A stretch of 64,000 nt of DNA from Atopsyche davidsoni (Eukaryota; Arthropoda; Insecta; Trichoptera; Hydrobiosidae), in the NCBI GenBank assembly GCA_022113835.1, contig JAILWY010000028.1, forward strand, positions 62,001 through 126,000. The letters run 5' to 3'. The position numbers were made by a program, and so were the translations under genes. Below the pieces are notes generated by a model. The model was not told the DNA's origin and ran no database searches. It saw nothing but the letters and a program-made list of their open reading frames with translations. Of the stretch, positions 49,491 through 62,400 are shown in pieces (within the stretch, counting starts at the first letter, position 1; the number at the start of each line of letters is the position of its first letter).

Positions 49491-49949
49491 ATGGGCGAGG
49501 TGGTTGTCGCAGACCAATACGCAACATCCTATTCTTTTATGCGAAAAACATTAAAATGGTGGAGAAAACTGTTTTTCTAGGGTCTAGAAACCTCCATAGA
49601 AAATGCATATATATTGTATAAAGAATGCAATAATAATGCAAATCCAATAAGCTATAAAGCATTTAGAGAAAAGTTGTTACTGGAGCTCATAGGAGACTTT
49701 CGTGCTCCGATATCAAAATCAGGGCGATTGTCCACAGGTGACACTGTTCAGCGCTTAGATGGAAAAAGTCATTTTATATTTTCTAATTCTCAGAAAAAAC
49801 ATAAAAATTGCATGATGTGTTCCAATAGGAATGTTCATGGAGGAAGAAGAGAAAGCACATTCTGTTGCGAGACCTGTGAAAGGAAACCGGGCCTCCATCC
49901 AGGAGAATCTTTAAAAAAATACCACACCAAAATAAATTTTAAACTTTAA
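49491..49949 (+). pseudogene. C-terminal fragment of piggyBac transposase with in-frame stop, copy 1
   Basis: The reading frame from ATG 49491 runs 152 codons to TAA 49947-49949, but codon 30 is TAG (49578-49580), in a place where a tryptophan is usual (KLFF-stop-GLE). The text before the stop (DQYATSYSFMRKT, KWWRKLFF) and after it (ILYKECN, FREKLLLELIGDF) fits the region following the catalytic core of piggyBac transposases. The end is the cysteine-rich finger: CMMC, CCETC, KPGLHPGES and KYHT. One expected cysteine of this finger (KPGLHPGEC in relatives, as I recall) is serine here. A full transposase is close to 600 residues, so most of it is gone. AATAAA follows at 49961. The N-terminal ATG is probably fortuitous. 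No functional protein is expected. Confidence 0.85.
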
Positions 49950-50165
49950 ATTGTACGCAAAATAAATTATTGATAGACTCTTATCTCTTTTTTTTTACTA
50001 CCTTACAACTAAACAATCATAACAATATCATAAAAATATGTTATTAATTTGTTTTATGATTATAAGCTATTGTGTAACAATAACATCTAATTTATTAACA
50101 AAAATCTCATAATTACCTCGGAGTTGGTAAACGGAAAAATTTAAAAAATCAAAGAGTGCAAAGGG

Positions 50166-53100
50166 TTAAACTTCAGTTTCTATTGAATAAATGCTATTTC
50201 CTGATAAGAATTGTGATTTCTATGAAAATAATCATCTCCCAGCTGAGTCCTGCCTTCCAGGTTCTATTCCCAAGTATGAATATATGAATAATAAATATGT
50301 TCATTTTACGACCAAAAGACATGATTTTCTATAGGAATTTGCTGATTTGAATAAAAAAATATTTATCTCCTCAGTCAGTCTGCAATCCTGGTACTTTTGA
50401 GCCGTTTTCCATTGTTGGGTTGAGTATTTGAAAAAAAATTACATCCTGCAGCGTTCTGCTGCCCTGGTACAAAACCTAAGTTTTACTTGGACGGTAATTT
50501 TAAATTTCAAATTTCTCTTCATACAATCCTCCAGCCTAATGTGCTGGGAGGTGTTTACTAAAATACCTATTAAACTTCAGTTTCTATTGAATAAATGCTA
50601 TTTCCTGAAAAGAATTGTGATTTCTATGAAAATAATCATCTCCCAGCTGAGTCCTGCCTTCCAGGTTCTATTCCCAAGTATGAATATATGAATAATAAAT
50701 ATGTTCATTTTACGACCAAAAGACATGATTTTCTATAGGAATTTGCTGATTTGAATAAAAAAATATTTATCTCCTCAGTCAGTCTGCAATCCTGGTATTT
50801 TTGAGCCGTTTTCCATGGTTGGGTTAAGTATCTGAAAAAAAATTACCCCCTGCAGCGTTCTGCTGCCCTGGTACAAAACCTAAGTTTTACTTGGACGGTC
50901 ATTTTAAATTTCAAATTTCTCTTCATACAATCCTCCAGCCTAATGTGCTGGGCAGTGTTTACTAAAATACCTATTAAACTTCAGTTTCTATTGAATAAAT
51001 GCTATTTCCTGAAAAGAATTGTGTTTTCTATGAAAATAATCATCTCCCAGCTTAGTCCTGCCTTCCAGGTTCTATTCCCAAGTATGAATATATGAATAAT
51101 AAATATGTTCACTTTCCGACCAAAAGACATGATTTTCTGTAGGAATTTGCTGATTCGAATAAAAAAATATTTAACTCCTCAGTCAGTCTGCAATCCTGGT
51201 ACTTTTGAGCCGTTTTCCATTGTTGGGTTGAGTATTTGAAAAAAAATTACATCCTGCAGCGTTCTGCTGCCCTGGTACAAAACCTAAGTTTTACTTGGAC
51301 GGTCATTTTAAATTTCAAATTTCTCTTCATACATTCCTCCAGCCTAATGTGCTGGGCAGTGTTTACTAAAATACCAATTAAACTTAAGTTTCTATTGAAT
51401 AAATGCTATTTCCTGATAAGAATTGTGATTTCTATGAAAATAATCATCTCCCAGCTGAGTCCTGCCTTCCAGGTTCTATTCCCAAGTATAAATATATGAG
51501 TAATAAATATGTTCATTTTACGACCAAAAGACATGATTTTCTATAGGAATTTGCTGATTTGAATAAAAAAATATTTATCTCCTCAGTCATTCTGCAATCC
51601 TGGTATTTTTGAGCCGTTTTCCATGGTTGGGTTGAGTATCTGAAAAAAAATTACCTCCTGCAGCGTTCTGCTGCCCTGGTACAAAACCTAAGTTTTACTT
51701 GGACGGTCATTTTAAATTTCAAATTTCTCTTCATACATTCCTCCAGCCTAATGTGCTGGGCAGTGTTTACTAAAATACCAATTAAACTTCAGTTTCTATT
51801 GAATAAATGCTATTTCCTGATAAGAATTGTGATTTCTATGAAAATAATCATCTCCCAGCTGAGTCCTGCCTTACAGGTTCTATTCCCAAGTATGAATATA
51901 TGAATAATAAATATGTTCATTTTCCGACCAAAAGACATGATTTTCTATAGGAATTTGCTGTTTTCAAAGAAAAAATATTTATCTCCTCAGTTATTCTGCA
52001 ATCCTGGTACTTTTGAGCCGTTTCCCATGGTTGGGTTGAGTATTTGAAAAAAAATTACCTCCTGCAGCGTTCTGCTGCCCTGGTACAAAACCTAAGTTTT
52101 ACTTGGACGGTCATTTTAAATTTCAAATTTCTCTTCATACAATCCTCCAGCCTAATGTGCTGGGCAGTGTTTACTAAAATACCTATTAAACTTCAGTTTC
52201 TATTGAATAAATGCTATTTCCTGAAAAGAATTGTGTTTTCTATGAAAATAATCATCTCCCAGCTTAGTCCTGCCTTCCAGGTTCTATTCCCAAGTATGAA
52301 TATTTGAATAATAAATATGTTCATTTTCCGACCAAAAGACATGATTTTCTATAGGAATTTGCTGTTTTCAAAGAAAAAATATTTATCTCCTCAGTCATTC
52401 TGCAATCCTGGTACTTTTGAGCCGTTTCCCATGGTTGGGTTGAGTATCTGAAAAAAAATTACCTCCTGCAGCGTTCTGCTGCCCTGGTACAAAACCTAAG
52501 TTTTACTTGGACGGTCATTTTAAATTTCAAATTTCTCTTCATACAATCCTCCAGCCTAATGTGCTGGGCAGTGTTTACTAAAATACCTATTAAACTTCAG
52601 TTTCTATTGAATAAATGCTATTTCCTGAAAAGAATTGTGTTTTCTATTAAAATAATCATCTCCCAGCTTAGTCCTGCCTTCCAGGTTCTATTCCCAAGTA
52701 TGAATATATGAATAATAAATATGTTCATTTTCCGACCAAAAGACATGATTTTCTATAGGAATTTGCTGTTTTCAAAGAAAAAATATTTATCTCCTCAGTC
52801 ATTCTGCAATCCTGGTACTTTTGAGCCGTTTCCCATGGTTGGGTTGAGTATTTGAAAAAAAATTACCTCCTGCAGCGTTCTGCTGCCCTGGTACAAAACC
52901 TAAGTTTTACTTGGACGGTAATTTTAAATTTCAAATTTCTCTTCATACAATCCTCCAGCCTAATGTGCTGGGCAGTGTTTACTAAAATACCTATTAAACT
53001 TCAGTTTCTATTGAATAAATGCTATTTCCTGATAAGAATTGTGATTTCTATGAAAATAATCATCTCCCAGCTGAGTCCTGCCTTCCAGGTTCTATTCCCG

Positions 53101-55419
53101 AGTATGAATATATGAATAATAAATATGTTCATTTTACGACCAAAGACATGATTTTCTATAGGAATTTGCTGATTTGAATAAAAAAATATTTATCTCCTCA
53201 GTCAGTCTGAAATCCTGGTACTTTTGAGCCGTTTTCCATGGTTGGGTTGAGTATTTGAAAAAAAATTACCTCCTGCAGCGTTCTGCAGCCCTGGTACAAA
53301 ACCTAAGTTTTACTTGGACGGTAATTTTAAATTTCAAATTTCTCTTCATACAATCCTCCAGCCTAATGTGCTGGGCAGTGTTTACTAAAATACCTATTAA
53401 ACTTCAGTTTCTATTGAATAAATGCTATTTCCTGATAAGAATTGTGATTTCTATGAAAATAATCATCTCCCAGCTGAGTCCTGCCTTCCAGGTTCTATTC
53501 CCAAGTATGAATATATGAATAATAAATATGTTCATTTTCCGACCAAAAGACATGATTTTCTATAGGAATTTGCTGTTTTCAAAGAAAAAATATTTATCTC
53601 CTCAGTCATTCTGCAATCCTGGTACTTTTGAGCCGTTTCCCATGGTTGGGTTGAGTATTTGAAAAAAAATTACCTCCTGCAGCGTTCTGCTGCCCTGGTA
53701 CAAAACCTTAGTTTTACTTGGACGGTAATTTTAAATTTCAAATTTCTCTTCATACAATCCTCCAGCCTAATGTGCTGGGCAGTGTTTACTAAAATACCTA
53801 TTAAACTTCAGTTTCTATTGAATAAATGCTATTTCCTGAAAAGAATTGTGTTTTCTATGAAAATAATCATCTCCCAGCTTAGTCCTGCCTTCCAGGTTCT
53901 ATTCCCAAGTATGAATATATGAATAATAAATATGTTCATTTTCCGACCAAAAGACATGATTTTCTATAGGAATTTGCTGTTTTCAAAGAAAAAATATTTA
54001 TCTCCTCAGTCATTCTGCAATCCTGGTACTTTTGAGCCGTTTCCCATGGTTGGGTTGAGTATCTGAAAAAAAATTACCTCCTGCAGCGTTCTGCTGCCCT
54101 GGTACAAAACCTAAGTTTTACTTGGACGGTCATTTTAAATTTCAAATTTCTCTTCATACAATCCTCCAGCCTAATGTGCTGGGCAGTGTTTACTAAAATA
54201 CCTATTAAACTTCAGTTTCTATTGAATAAATGCTATTTCCTGAAAAGAATTGTGTTTTCTATGAAAATAATCATCTCCCAGCTTAGTCCTGCCTTCCAGG
54301 TTCTATTCCCAAGTATGAATATATGAATAATAAATATGTTCATTTTCCGACCAAAAGACATGATTTTCTATAGGAATTTGCTGTTTTCAAAGAAAAAATA
54401 TTTATCTCCTCAGTCATTCTGCAATCCTGGTACTTTTGAGCCGTTTCCCATGGTTGGGTTGAGTATTTGAAAAAAAATTACCTCCTGCAGCGTTCTGCTG
54501 CCCTGGTACAAAACCTAAGTTTTACTTGGACGGTAATTTTAAATTTCAAATTTCTCTTCATACAATCCTCCAGCCTAATGTGCTGGGCAGTGTTTACTAA
54601 AATACCTATTAAACTTCAGTTTCTATTGAATAAATGCTATTTCCTGAAAAGAATTGTGTTTTCTATGAAAATAATCATCTCCCAGCTTAGTCCTGCCTTC
54701 CAGGTTCTATTCCCAAGTATGAATATATGAATAATAAATATGTTCATTTTCCGACCAAAAGACATGATTTTCTATAGGAATTTGCTGTTTTCAAAGAAAA
54801 AATATTTATCTCCTCAGTCATTCTGCAATCCTGGTACTTTTGAGCCGTTTCCCATGGTTGGGTTGAGTATTTGAAAAAAATTACCTCCTGCAGCGTTCTG
54901 CTGCCCTGGTACAAAACCTAAGTTTTACTTGGACGGTAATTTTAAATTTCAAATTTCTCTTCATACATTCCTCCAGCCTAATGTGCTGGGCAGTGTTTAC
55001 TAAAATACCAATTAAACTTCAGTTTCTATTGAATAAATGCTATTTCCTGATAAGAATTGTGATTTCTATGAAAATAATCATCTCCCAGCTGAGTCCTGCC
55101 TTCCAGGTTCTATTCCCAAGTATGAATATATGAATAATAAATATGTTCAATTTCCGACCTAAAGACATGATTTTCTATAGGAATTTGCTGATTTGAATAA
55201 AAAAATATTTATCTCCTCAGTCAGTCTGAAATCCTGGTACTTTTGAGCCGTTTTCCATGGTTGGGTTGAGTATTTGAAAAAAAATTACCTCCTGCAGCGT
55301 TCTGCTGCCCTGGTACAAAACCTAAGTTTTACTTGGACGGTAATTTTAAATTTCAAATATCTCTTCATACAATCATCCAGCCTAATGTGCTGGGCAGTGT
55401 TTACTAAAATACCTATTAA
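50166..55419 (+). repeat. 404-bp satellite array, block 5 (13 monomers)
   Basis: Thirteen monomers between the two piggyBac copies, with no gene. It contains a variant with gggttaagtatctg and taccccctgc (near 50824), a variant with cccaagtataaatatatgag (near 51483) and tattaaaataatc (near 52645). It ends at TTAA 55416-55419. Confidence 0.95.
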
Positions 55420-56470
55420 CCCTTTCCACTCCTATGTCGAGCTGGACTCGACATCGCGTTTCTTCACGCCAACTCCTATGTCGAGCTGGGCTCGACATTT
55501 TACAGTGTTTGGCAAAAGTATATTTATTATTATTGTTATTACTTTTATTTTATCAAATCTTTTTTGTATGTATTGTGAAAGACATACATTAGTAATTTCG
55601 TGATATTTTGGTAAGTTATTCAAAAGTATTATTAGCTAAATATTTACGAGAATGTAGCACTTTTTACGATATTGTCACTCGACGGAGGCGGGCGGTTGCC
55701 GCCATAAAGAGTCAGGTAGCAAGACCCTGCAAACAATAACAGGTACCGAGTATGTTTGTTATTTATGAACAGTTAGTTAATCAGATAATATAAATATGGG
55801 CGAGGTGGTTGTCGCAGACCAATACGCAACATCCTATTCTTTTATGCGAAAAACATTAAAATGGTGGAGAAAACTGTTTTTCTAGGGTCTAGAAACCTCC
55901 ATAGAAAATGCATATATATTGTATAAAGAATGCAATAATAATGCAAATCCAATAAGCTATAAAGCATTTAGAGAAAAGTTGTTACTGGAGCTCATAGGAG
56001 ACTTTCGTGCTCCGATATCAAAATCAGGGCGATTGTCCACAGGTGACACTGTTCAGCGCTTAGATGGAAAAAGTCATTTTATATTTTCTAATTCTCAGAA
56101 AAAACATAAAAATTGCATGATGTGTTCCAATAGGAATGTTCATGGAGGAAGAAGAGAAAGCACATTCTGTTGCGAGACCTGTGAAAGGAAACCGGGCCTC
56201 CATCCAGGAGAATCTTTAAAAAAATACCACACCAAAATAAATTTTAAACTTTAAATTGTACGCAAAATAAATTATTGATAGACTCTTATCTCTTTTTTTT
56301 TACTACCTTACAACTAAACAATCATAACAATATCATAAAAATATGTTATTAATTTGTTTTATGATTATAAGCTATTGTGTAACAATAACATCTAATTTAT
56401 TAACAAAAATCTCATAATTACCTCGGAGTTGGTAAACGGAAAAATTTAAAAAATCAAAGAGTGCAAAGGG
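55420..56470 (+). mobile_element. piggyBac-family derivative, copy 2
   Basis: Identical by eye to copy 1, with the same TTAA flanks (55416-55419 and 56471-56474) in the same monomer position and the same surrounding variants (aaatatctcttcatacaatcatcc before it). It is a segmental copy, not a fresh insertion. Its paired hairpins are at 55434-55454 and 55478-55498. Confidence 0.91.
55796..56254 (+). pseudogene. C-terminal fragment of piggyBac transposase with in-frame stop, copy 2
   Basis: The same fragment as at 49491-49949, with the same TAG (55883-55885) and the same serine in place of a finger cysteine. The shared stop shows that the gene was already broken before the block was duplicated. 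AATAAA follows at 56266. Confidence 0.85.
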
Positions 56471-59400
56471 TTAAACTTCAGTTTCTATTGAATAAATGCT
56501 ATTTCCTGATAAGAATTGTGATTTCTATGAAAATAATCATCTCCCAGCTGAGTCCTGCCTTCCAGGTTCTATTCCCAAGTATGAATATATGAATAATAAA
56601 TATGTTCATTTTACGACCAAAAGACATGATTTTCTATAGGAATTTGCTGATTTGAATAAAAAAATATTTATCTCCTCAGTCAGTCTGCAATCCTGGTACT
56701 TTTGAGCCGTTTTCCATTGTTGGGTTGAGTATTTGAAAAAAAATTACATCCTGCAGCGTTCTGCTGCCCTGGTACAAAACCTAAGTTTTACTTGGACGGT
56801 AATTTTAAATTTCAAATTTCTCTTCATACAATCCTCCAGCCTAATGTGCTGGGCAGTGTTTACTAAAATACCTATTAAACTTCAGTTTCTATTGAATAAA
56901 TGCTATTTCCTGAAAAGAATTGTGATTTCTATGAAAATAATCATCTCCCAGCTGAGTCCTGCCTTCCAGGTTCTATTCCCAAGTATGAATATATGAATAA
57001 TAAATATGTTCATTTTACGACCAAAAGACATGATTTTCTATAGGAATTTGCTGATTTGAATAAAAAAATATTTATCTCCTCAGTCAGTCTGCAATCCTGG
57101 TATTTTTGAGCCGTTTTCCATGGTTGGGTTAAGTATCTGAAAAAAAATTACCCCCTGCAGCGTTCTGCTGCCCTGGTACAAAACCTAAGTTTTACTTGGA
57201 CGGTCATTTTAAATTTCAAATTTCTCTTCATACAATCCTCCAGCCTAATGTGCTGGGCAGTGTTTACTAAAATACCTATTAAACTTCAGTTTCTATTGAA
57301 TAAATGCTATTTCCTGAAAAGAATTGTGTTTTCTATGAAAATAATCATCTCCCAGCTTAGTCCTGCCTTCCAGGTTCTATTCCCAAGTATGAATATATGA
57401 ATAATAAATATGTTCACTTTCCGACCAAAAGACATGATTTTCTGTAGGAATTTGCTGATTCGAATAAAAAAATATTTAACTCCTCAGTCAGTCTGCAATC
57501 CTGGTACTTTTGAGCCGTTTTCCATTGTTGGGTTGAGTATTTGAAAAAAAATTACATCCTGCAGCGTTCTGCTGCCCTGGTACAAAACCTAAGTTTTACT
57601 TGGACGGTAATTTTAAATTTCAAATTTCTCTTCATACATTCCTCCAGCCTAATGTGCTGGGCAGTGTTTACTAAAATACCAATTAAACTTCAGTTTCTAA
57701 TGAATAAATGCTATTTCCTGATAAGAATTGTGATTTCTATGAAAATAATCATCTCCCAGCTGAGTCCTGCCTTCCAGGTTCTATTCCCAAGTATAAATAT
57801 ATGAATAATAAATATGTTCATTTTACGACCAAAAGACATGATTTTCTATAGGAATTTGCTGATTTGAATAAAAAAATATTTATCTCCTCAGTCATTCTGC
57901 AATCCTGGTATTTTTGAGCCGTTTTCCATGGTTGGGTTGAGTATCTGAAAAAAAATTACCTCCTGCAGCGTTCTGCTGCCCTGGTACAAAACCTAAGTTT
58001 TACTTGGACGGTCATTTTAAATTTCAAATTTCTCATCATACATTCCTCCAGCCTAATGTGCTGGGCAGTGTTTACTAAAATACCAATTAAACTTCAGTTT
58101 CTATTGAATAAATGCTATTTCCTGATAAGAATTGTGATTTCTATGAAAATAATCATCTCCCAGCTGAGTCCTGCCTTCCAGGTTCTATTCCCAAGTATGA
58201 ATATATGAATAATAAATATGTTCATTTTCCGACCAAAAGACATGATTTTCTATAGGAATTTGCTGTTTTCAAAGAAAAAATATTTATCTCCTCAGTCATT
58301 CTGCAATCCTGGTACTTTTGAGCCGTTTCCCATGGTTGGGTTGAGTATTTGAAAAAAAATTACCTCCTGCAGCGTTCTGCTGCCCTGGTACAAAACCTAA
58401 GTTTTACTTGGACGGTCATTTTAAATTTCAAATTTCTCTTCATACAATCCTCCAGCCTAATGTGCTGGGCAGTGTTTACTAAAATACCTATTAAACTTCA
58501 GTTTCTATTGAATAAATGCTATTTCCTGAAAAGAATTGTGTTTTCTATGAAAATAATCATCTCCCAGCTTAGTCCTGCCTTCCAGGTTCTATTCCCAAGT
58601 ATGAATATATGAATAATAAATATGTTCATTTTCCGACCAAAAGACATGATTTTCTATAGGAATTTGCTGTTTTCAAAGAAAAAATATTTATCTCCTCAGT
58701 CATTCTGCAATCCTGGTACTTTTGAGCCGTTTCCCATGGTTGGGTTGAGTATTTGAAAAAAAATTACCTCCTGCAGCGTTCTGCTGCCCTGGTACAAAAC
58801 CTAAGTTTTACTTGGACGGTAATTTTAAATTTCAAATTTCTCTTCATACAATCCTCCAGCCTTATGTGCTGGGCAGTGTTTACTAAAATACCAATTAAAC
58901 TTCAGTTTCTATTGAATAAATGCTATTTCCTGATAAGAATTGTGATTTCTATGAAAATAATCATCTCCCGGCTGAGTCCTGCCTTCCAGGTTCTATTCCC
59001 AAGTATGAATATATGAATAATAAATATGTTCATTTTCCGACCAAAAGACATGATTTTCTATAGGAATTTGCTGTTTTCAAAGAAAAAATATTTATCTCCT
59101 CAGTCATTCTGCAATCCTGGTACTTTTGAGCCGTTTCCCATGGTTGGGTTGAGTATTTGAAAAAAAATTACCTCCTGCAGCGTTCTGCTGCCCTGGTACA
59201 AAACCTAAGTTTTACTTGGACGGTAATTTTAAATTTCAAATTTCTCTTCATACAATCCTCCAGCCTAATGTGCTGGGAGGTGTTTACTAAAATACCTATT
59301 AAACTTCAGTTTCTATTGAATAAATGCTATTTCCTGATAAGAATTGTGATTTCTATGAAAATAATCATCTCCCAGCTGAGTCCTGCCTTCCAGGTTCTAT

Positions 59401-62400
59401 TCCCAAGTATGAATATATGAATAATAAATATGTTCATTTTACGACCAAAAGACATGATTTTCTATAGGAATTTGCTGATTTGAATAAAAAAATATTTATC
59501 TCCTCAGTCAGTCTGCAATCCTGGTATTTTTGAGCCGTTTTCCATGGTTGGGTTGAGTATCTGAAAAAAAATTACCTCCTGCAGCGTTCTGCTGCCCTGG
59601 TACAAAACCTAAGTTTTACTTGGACGGTAATTTTAAATTTCAAATTTCTCTTCATACATTCCTCCAGCCTAATGTGCTGGGCAGTGTTTACTAAAATACC
59701 AATTAAACTTCAGTTTCTATTGAATAAATGCTATTTCCTGATAAGAATTGTGATTTCTATGAAAATAATCATCTCCCAGCTGAGTCCTGCCTTCCAGGTT
59801 CTATTCCCAAGTATGAATATATGAATAATAAATATGTTCAATTTCCGACCTAAAGACATGATTTTCTATAGGAATTTGCTGATTTGAATAAAAAAATATT
59901 TATCTCCTCAGTCAGTCTGAAATCCTGGTACTTTTGAGCCGTTTTCCATGGTTGGGTTGAGTATTTGAAAAAAAATTACCTCCTGCAGCGTTCTGCTGCC
60001 CTGGTACAAAACCTAAGTTTTACTTGGACGGTAATTTTAAATTTCAAATTTCTCTTCATACAATCCTCCAGCCTAATGTGCTGGGCAGTGTTTACTAAAA
60101 TACCTATTAAACTTCAGTTTCTATTGAATAAATGCTATTTCCTGAAAAGAATTGTGATTTCTATGAAAATAATCATCTCCCAGCTGAGTCCTGCCTTCCA
60201 GGTTCTATTCCCAAGTATGAATATATGAATAATAAATATGTTCATTTTACGACCAAAAGACATGATTTTCTATAGGAATTTGCTGATTTGAATAAAAAAA
60301 TATTTATCTCCTCAGTCAGTCTGCAATCCTGGTATTTTTGAGCCGTTTTCCATGGTTGGGTTAAGTATCTGAAAAAAAATTACCCCCTGCAGCGTTCTGC
60401 TGCCCTGGTACAAAACCTAAGTTTTACTTGGACGGTCATTTTAAATTTCAAATTTCTCTTCATACAATCCTCCAGCCTAATGTGCTGGGCAGTGTTTACT
60501 AAAATACCTATTAAACTTCAGTTTCTATTGAATAAATGCTATTTCCTGAAAAGAATTGTGTTTTCTATGAAAATAATCATCTCCCAGCTTAGTCCTGCCT
60601 TCCAGGTTCTATTCCCAAGTATGAATATATGAATAATAAATATGTTCACTTTCCGACCAAAAGACATGATTTTCTGTAGGAATTTGCTGATTCGAATAAA
60701 AAAATATTTAACTCCTCAGTCAGTCTGCAATCCTGGTACTTTTGAGCCGTTTTCCATTGTTGGGTTGAGTATTTGAAAAAAAATTACATCCTGCAGCGTT
60801 CTGCTGCCCTGGTACAAAACCTAAGTTTTACTTGGACGGTCATTTTAAATTTCAAATTTCTCTTCATACAATCCTCCAGCCTAATGTGCTGGGCAGTGTT
60901 TACTAAAATACCTATTAAACTTCAGTTTCTATTGAATAAATGCTATTTCCTGAAAAGAATTGTGTTTTCTATGAAAATAATCATCTCCCAGCTTAGTCCT
61001 GCCTTCCAGGTTCTATTCCCAAGTATGAATATATGAATAATAAATATGTTCATTTTCCGACCAAAAGACATGATTTTCTATAGGAATTTGCTGTTTTCAA
61101 AGAAAAAATATTTATCTCCTCAGTCATTCTGCAATCCTGGTACTTTTGAGCCGTTTCCCATGGTTGGGTTGAGTATTTGAAAAAAAATTACCTCCTGCAG
61201 CGTTCTGCTGCCCTGGTACAAAACCTAAGTTTTACTTGGACGGTAATTTTAAATTTCAAATTTCTCTTCATACAATCCTCCAGCCTAATGTGCTGGGCAG
61301 TGTTTACTAAAATACCTATTAAACTTCAGTTTCTATTGAATAAATGCTATTTCCTGAAAAGAATTGTGTTTTCTATGAAAATAATCATCTCCCAGCTTAG
61401 TCCTGCCTTCCAGGTTCTATTCCCAAGTATGAATATATGAATAATAAATATGTTCATTTTCCGACCAAAAGACATGATTTTCTATAGGAATTTGCTGTTT
61501 TCAAAGAAAAAATATTTATCTCCTCAGTCATTCTGCAATCCTGGTACTTTTGAGCCGTTTCCCATGGTTGGGTTGAGTATTTGAAAAAAAATTACCTCCT
61601 GCAGCGTTCTGCTGCCCTGGTACAAAACCTAAGTTTTACTTGGACGGTAATTTTAAATTTCAAATTTCTCTTCATACAATCCTCCAGCCTTATGTGCTGG
61701 GCAGTGTTTACTAAAATACCAATTAAACTTCAGTTTCTATTGAATAAATGCTATTTCCTGATAAGAATTGTGATTTCTATGAAAATAATCATCTCCCGGC
61801 TGAGTCCTGCCTTCCAGGTTCTATTTCCAAGTATGAATATATGAATAATAAATATGTTCATTTTCCGACCAAAAGACATGATTTTCTATAGGAATTTGCT
61901 GTTTTCAAAGAAAAAATATTTATCTCCTCAGTCATTCTGCAATCCTGGTACTTTTGAGCCGTTTCCCATGGTTGGGTTGAGTATTTGAAAAAAAATTACC
62001 TCCTGCAGCGTTCTGCTGCCCTGGTACAAAACCTAAGTTTTACTTGGACGGTAATTTTAAATTTCAAATTTCTCTTCATACAATCCTCCAGCCTAATGTG
62101 CTGGGAGGTGTTTACTAAAATACCTATTAAACTTCAGTTTCTATTGAATAAATGCTATTTCCTGATAAGAATTGTGATTTCTATGAAAATAATCATCTCC
62201 CAGCTGAGTCCTGCCTTCCAGGTTCTATTCCCAAGTATGAATATATGAATAATAAATATGTTCATTTTACGACCAAAAGACATGATTTTCTATAGGAATT
62301 TGCTGATTTGAATAAAAAAATATTTATCTCCTCAGTCAGTCTGCAATCCTGGTATTTTTGAGCCGTTTTCCATGGTTGGGTTGAGTATCTGAAAAAAAAT

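Larger units (their letters stand above)
49115..50165 (+). mobile_element. piggyBac-family derivative, copy 1 (1051 bp, non-autonomous)
   Basis: Flanked by TTAA at 49111-49114 and 50166-50169. Normal monomers read cctattaaactt there, with a single TTAA, so this is a TTAA target duplication. The ends are CCCTTTCCACTC and the reverse complement of CCCTTTGCACTC, a 12-bp inverted repeat with one mismatch. TTAA targets and CCC-starting ends are hallmarks of piggyBac. Inside is the C-terminal end of a piggyBac transposase. The 5' part (49194-49490) holds no gene; it is AT-rich and then has a CG-rich patch (cggaggcgggcggttgccgc), perhaps the old promoter. The DDD catalytic core is missing. Confidence 0.92.
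48231..50548 (+). repeat. Duplicated block containing the piggyBac insertion, first copy
   Basis: Matches 54536-56853 at an offset of 6,305 bases, identical by eye over 2,318 bases including the whole insertion. The first differences are C/A at 48230/54535 on the left and AG/CA at 50549-50550/56854-56855 on the right. Weaker correspondence continues for several monomers downstream at the same offset. Confidence 0.88.
54536..56853 (+). repeat. Duplicated block containing the piggyBac insertion, second copy
   Basis: The second copy of 48231-50548. Downstream, the corresponding monomers differ at several sites (for example g/c near 50549/56854, and LKFLLNK/LQFLMNK-type changes near 51385/57690), so this duplication looks older than the 17.9-kb one, or has been patched by exchange. 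Confidence 0.87.
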
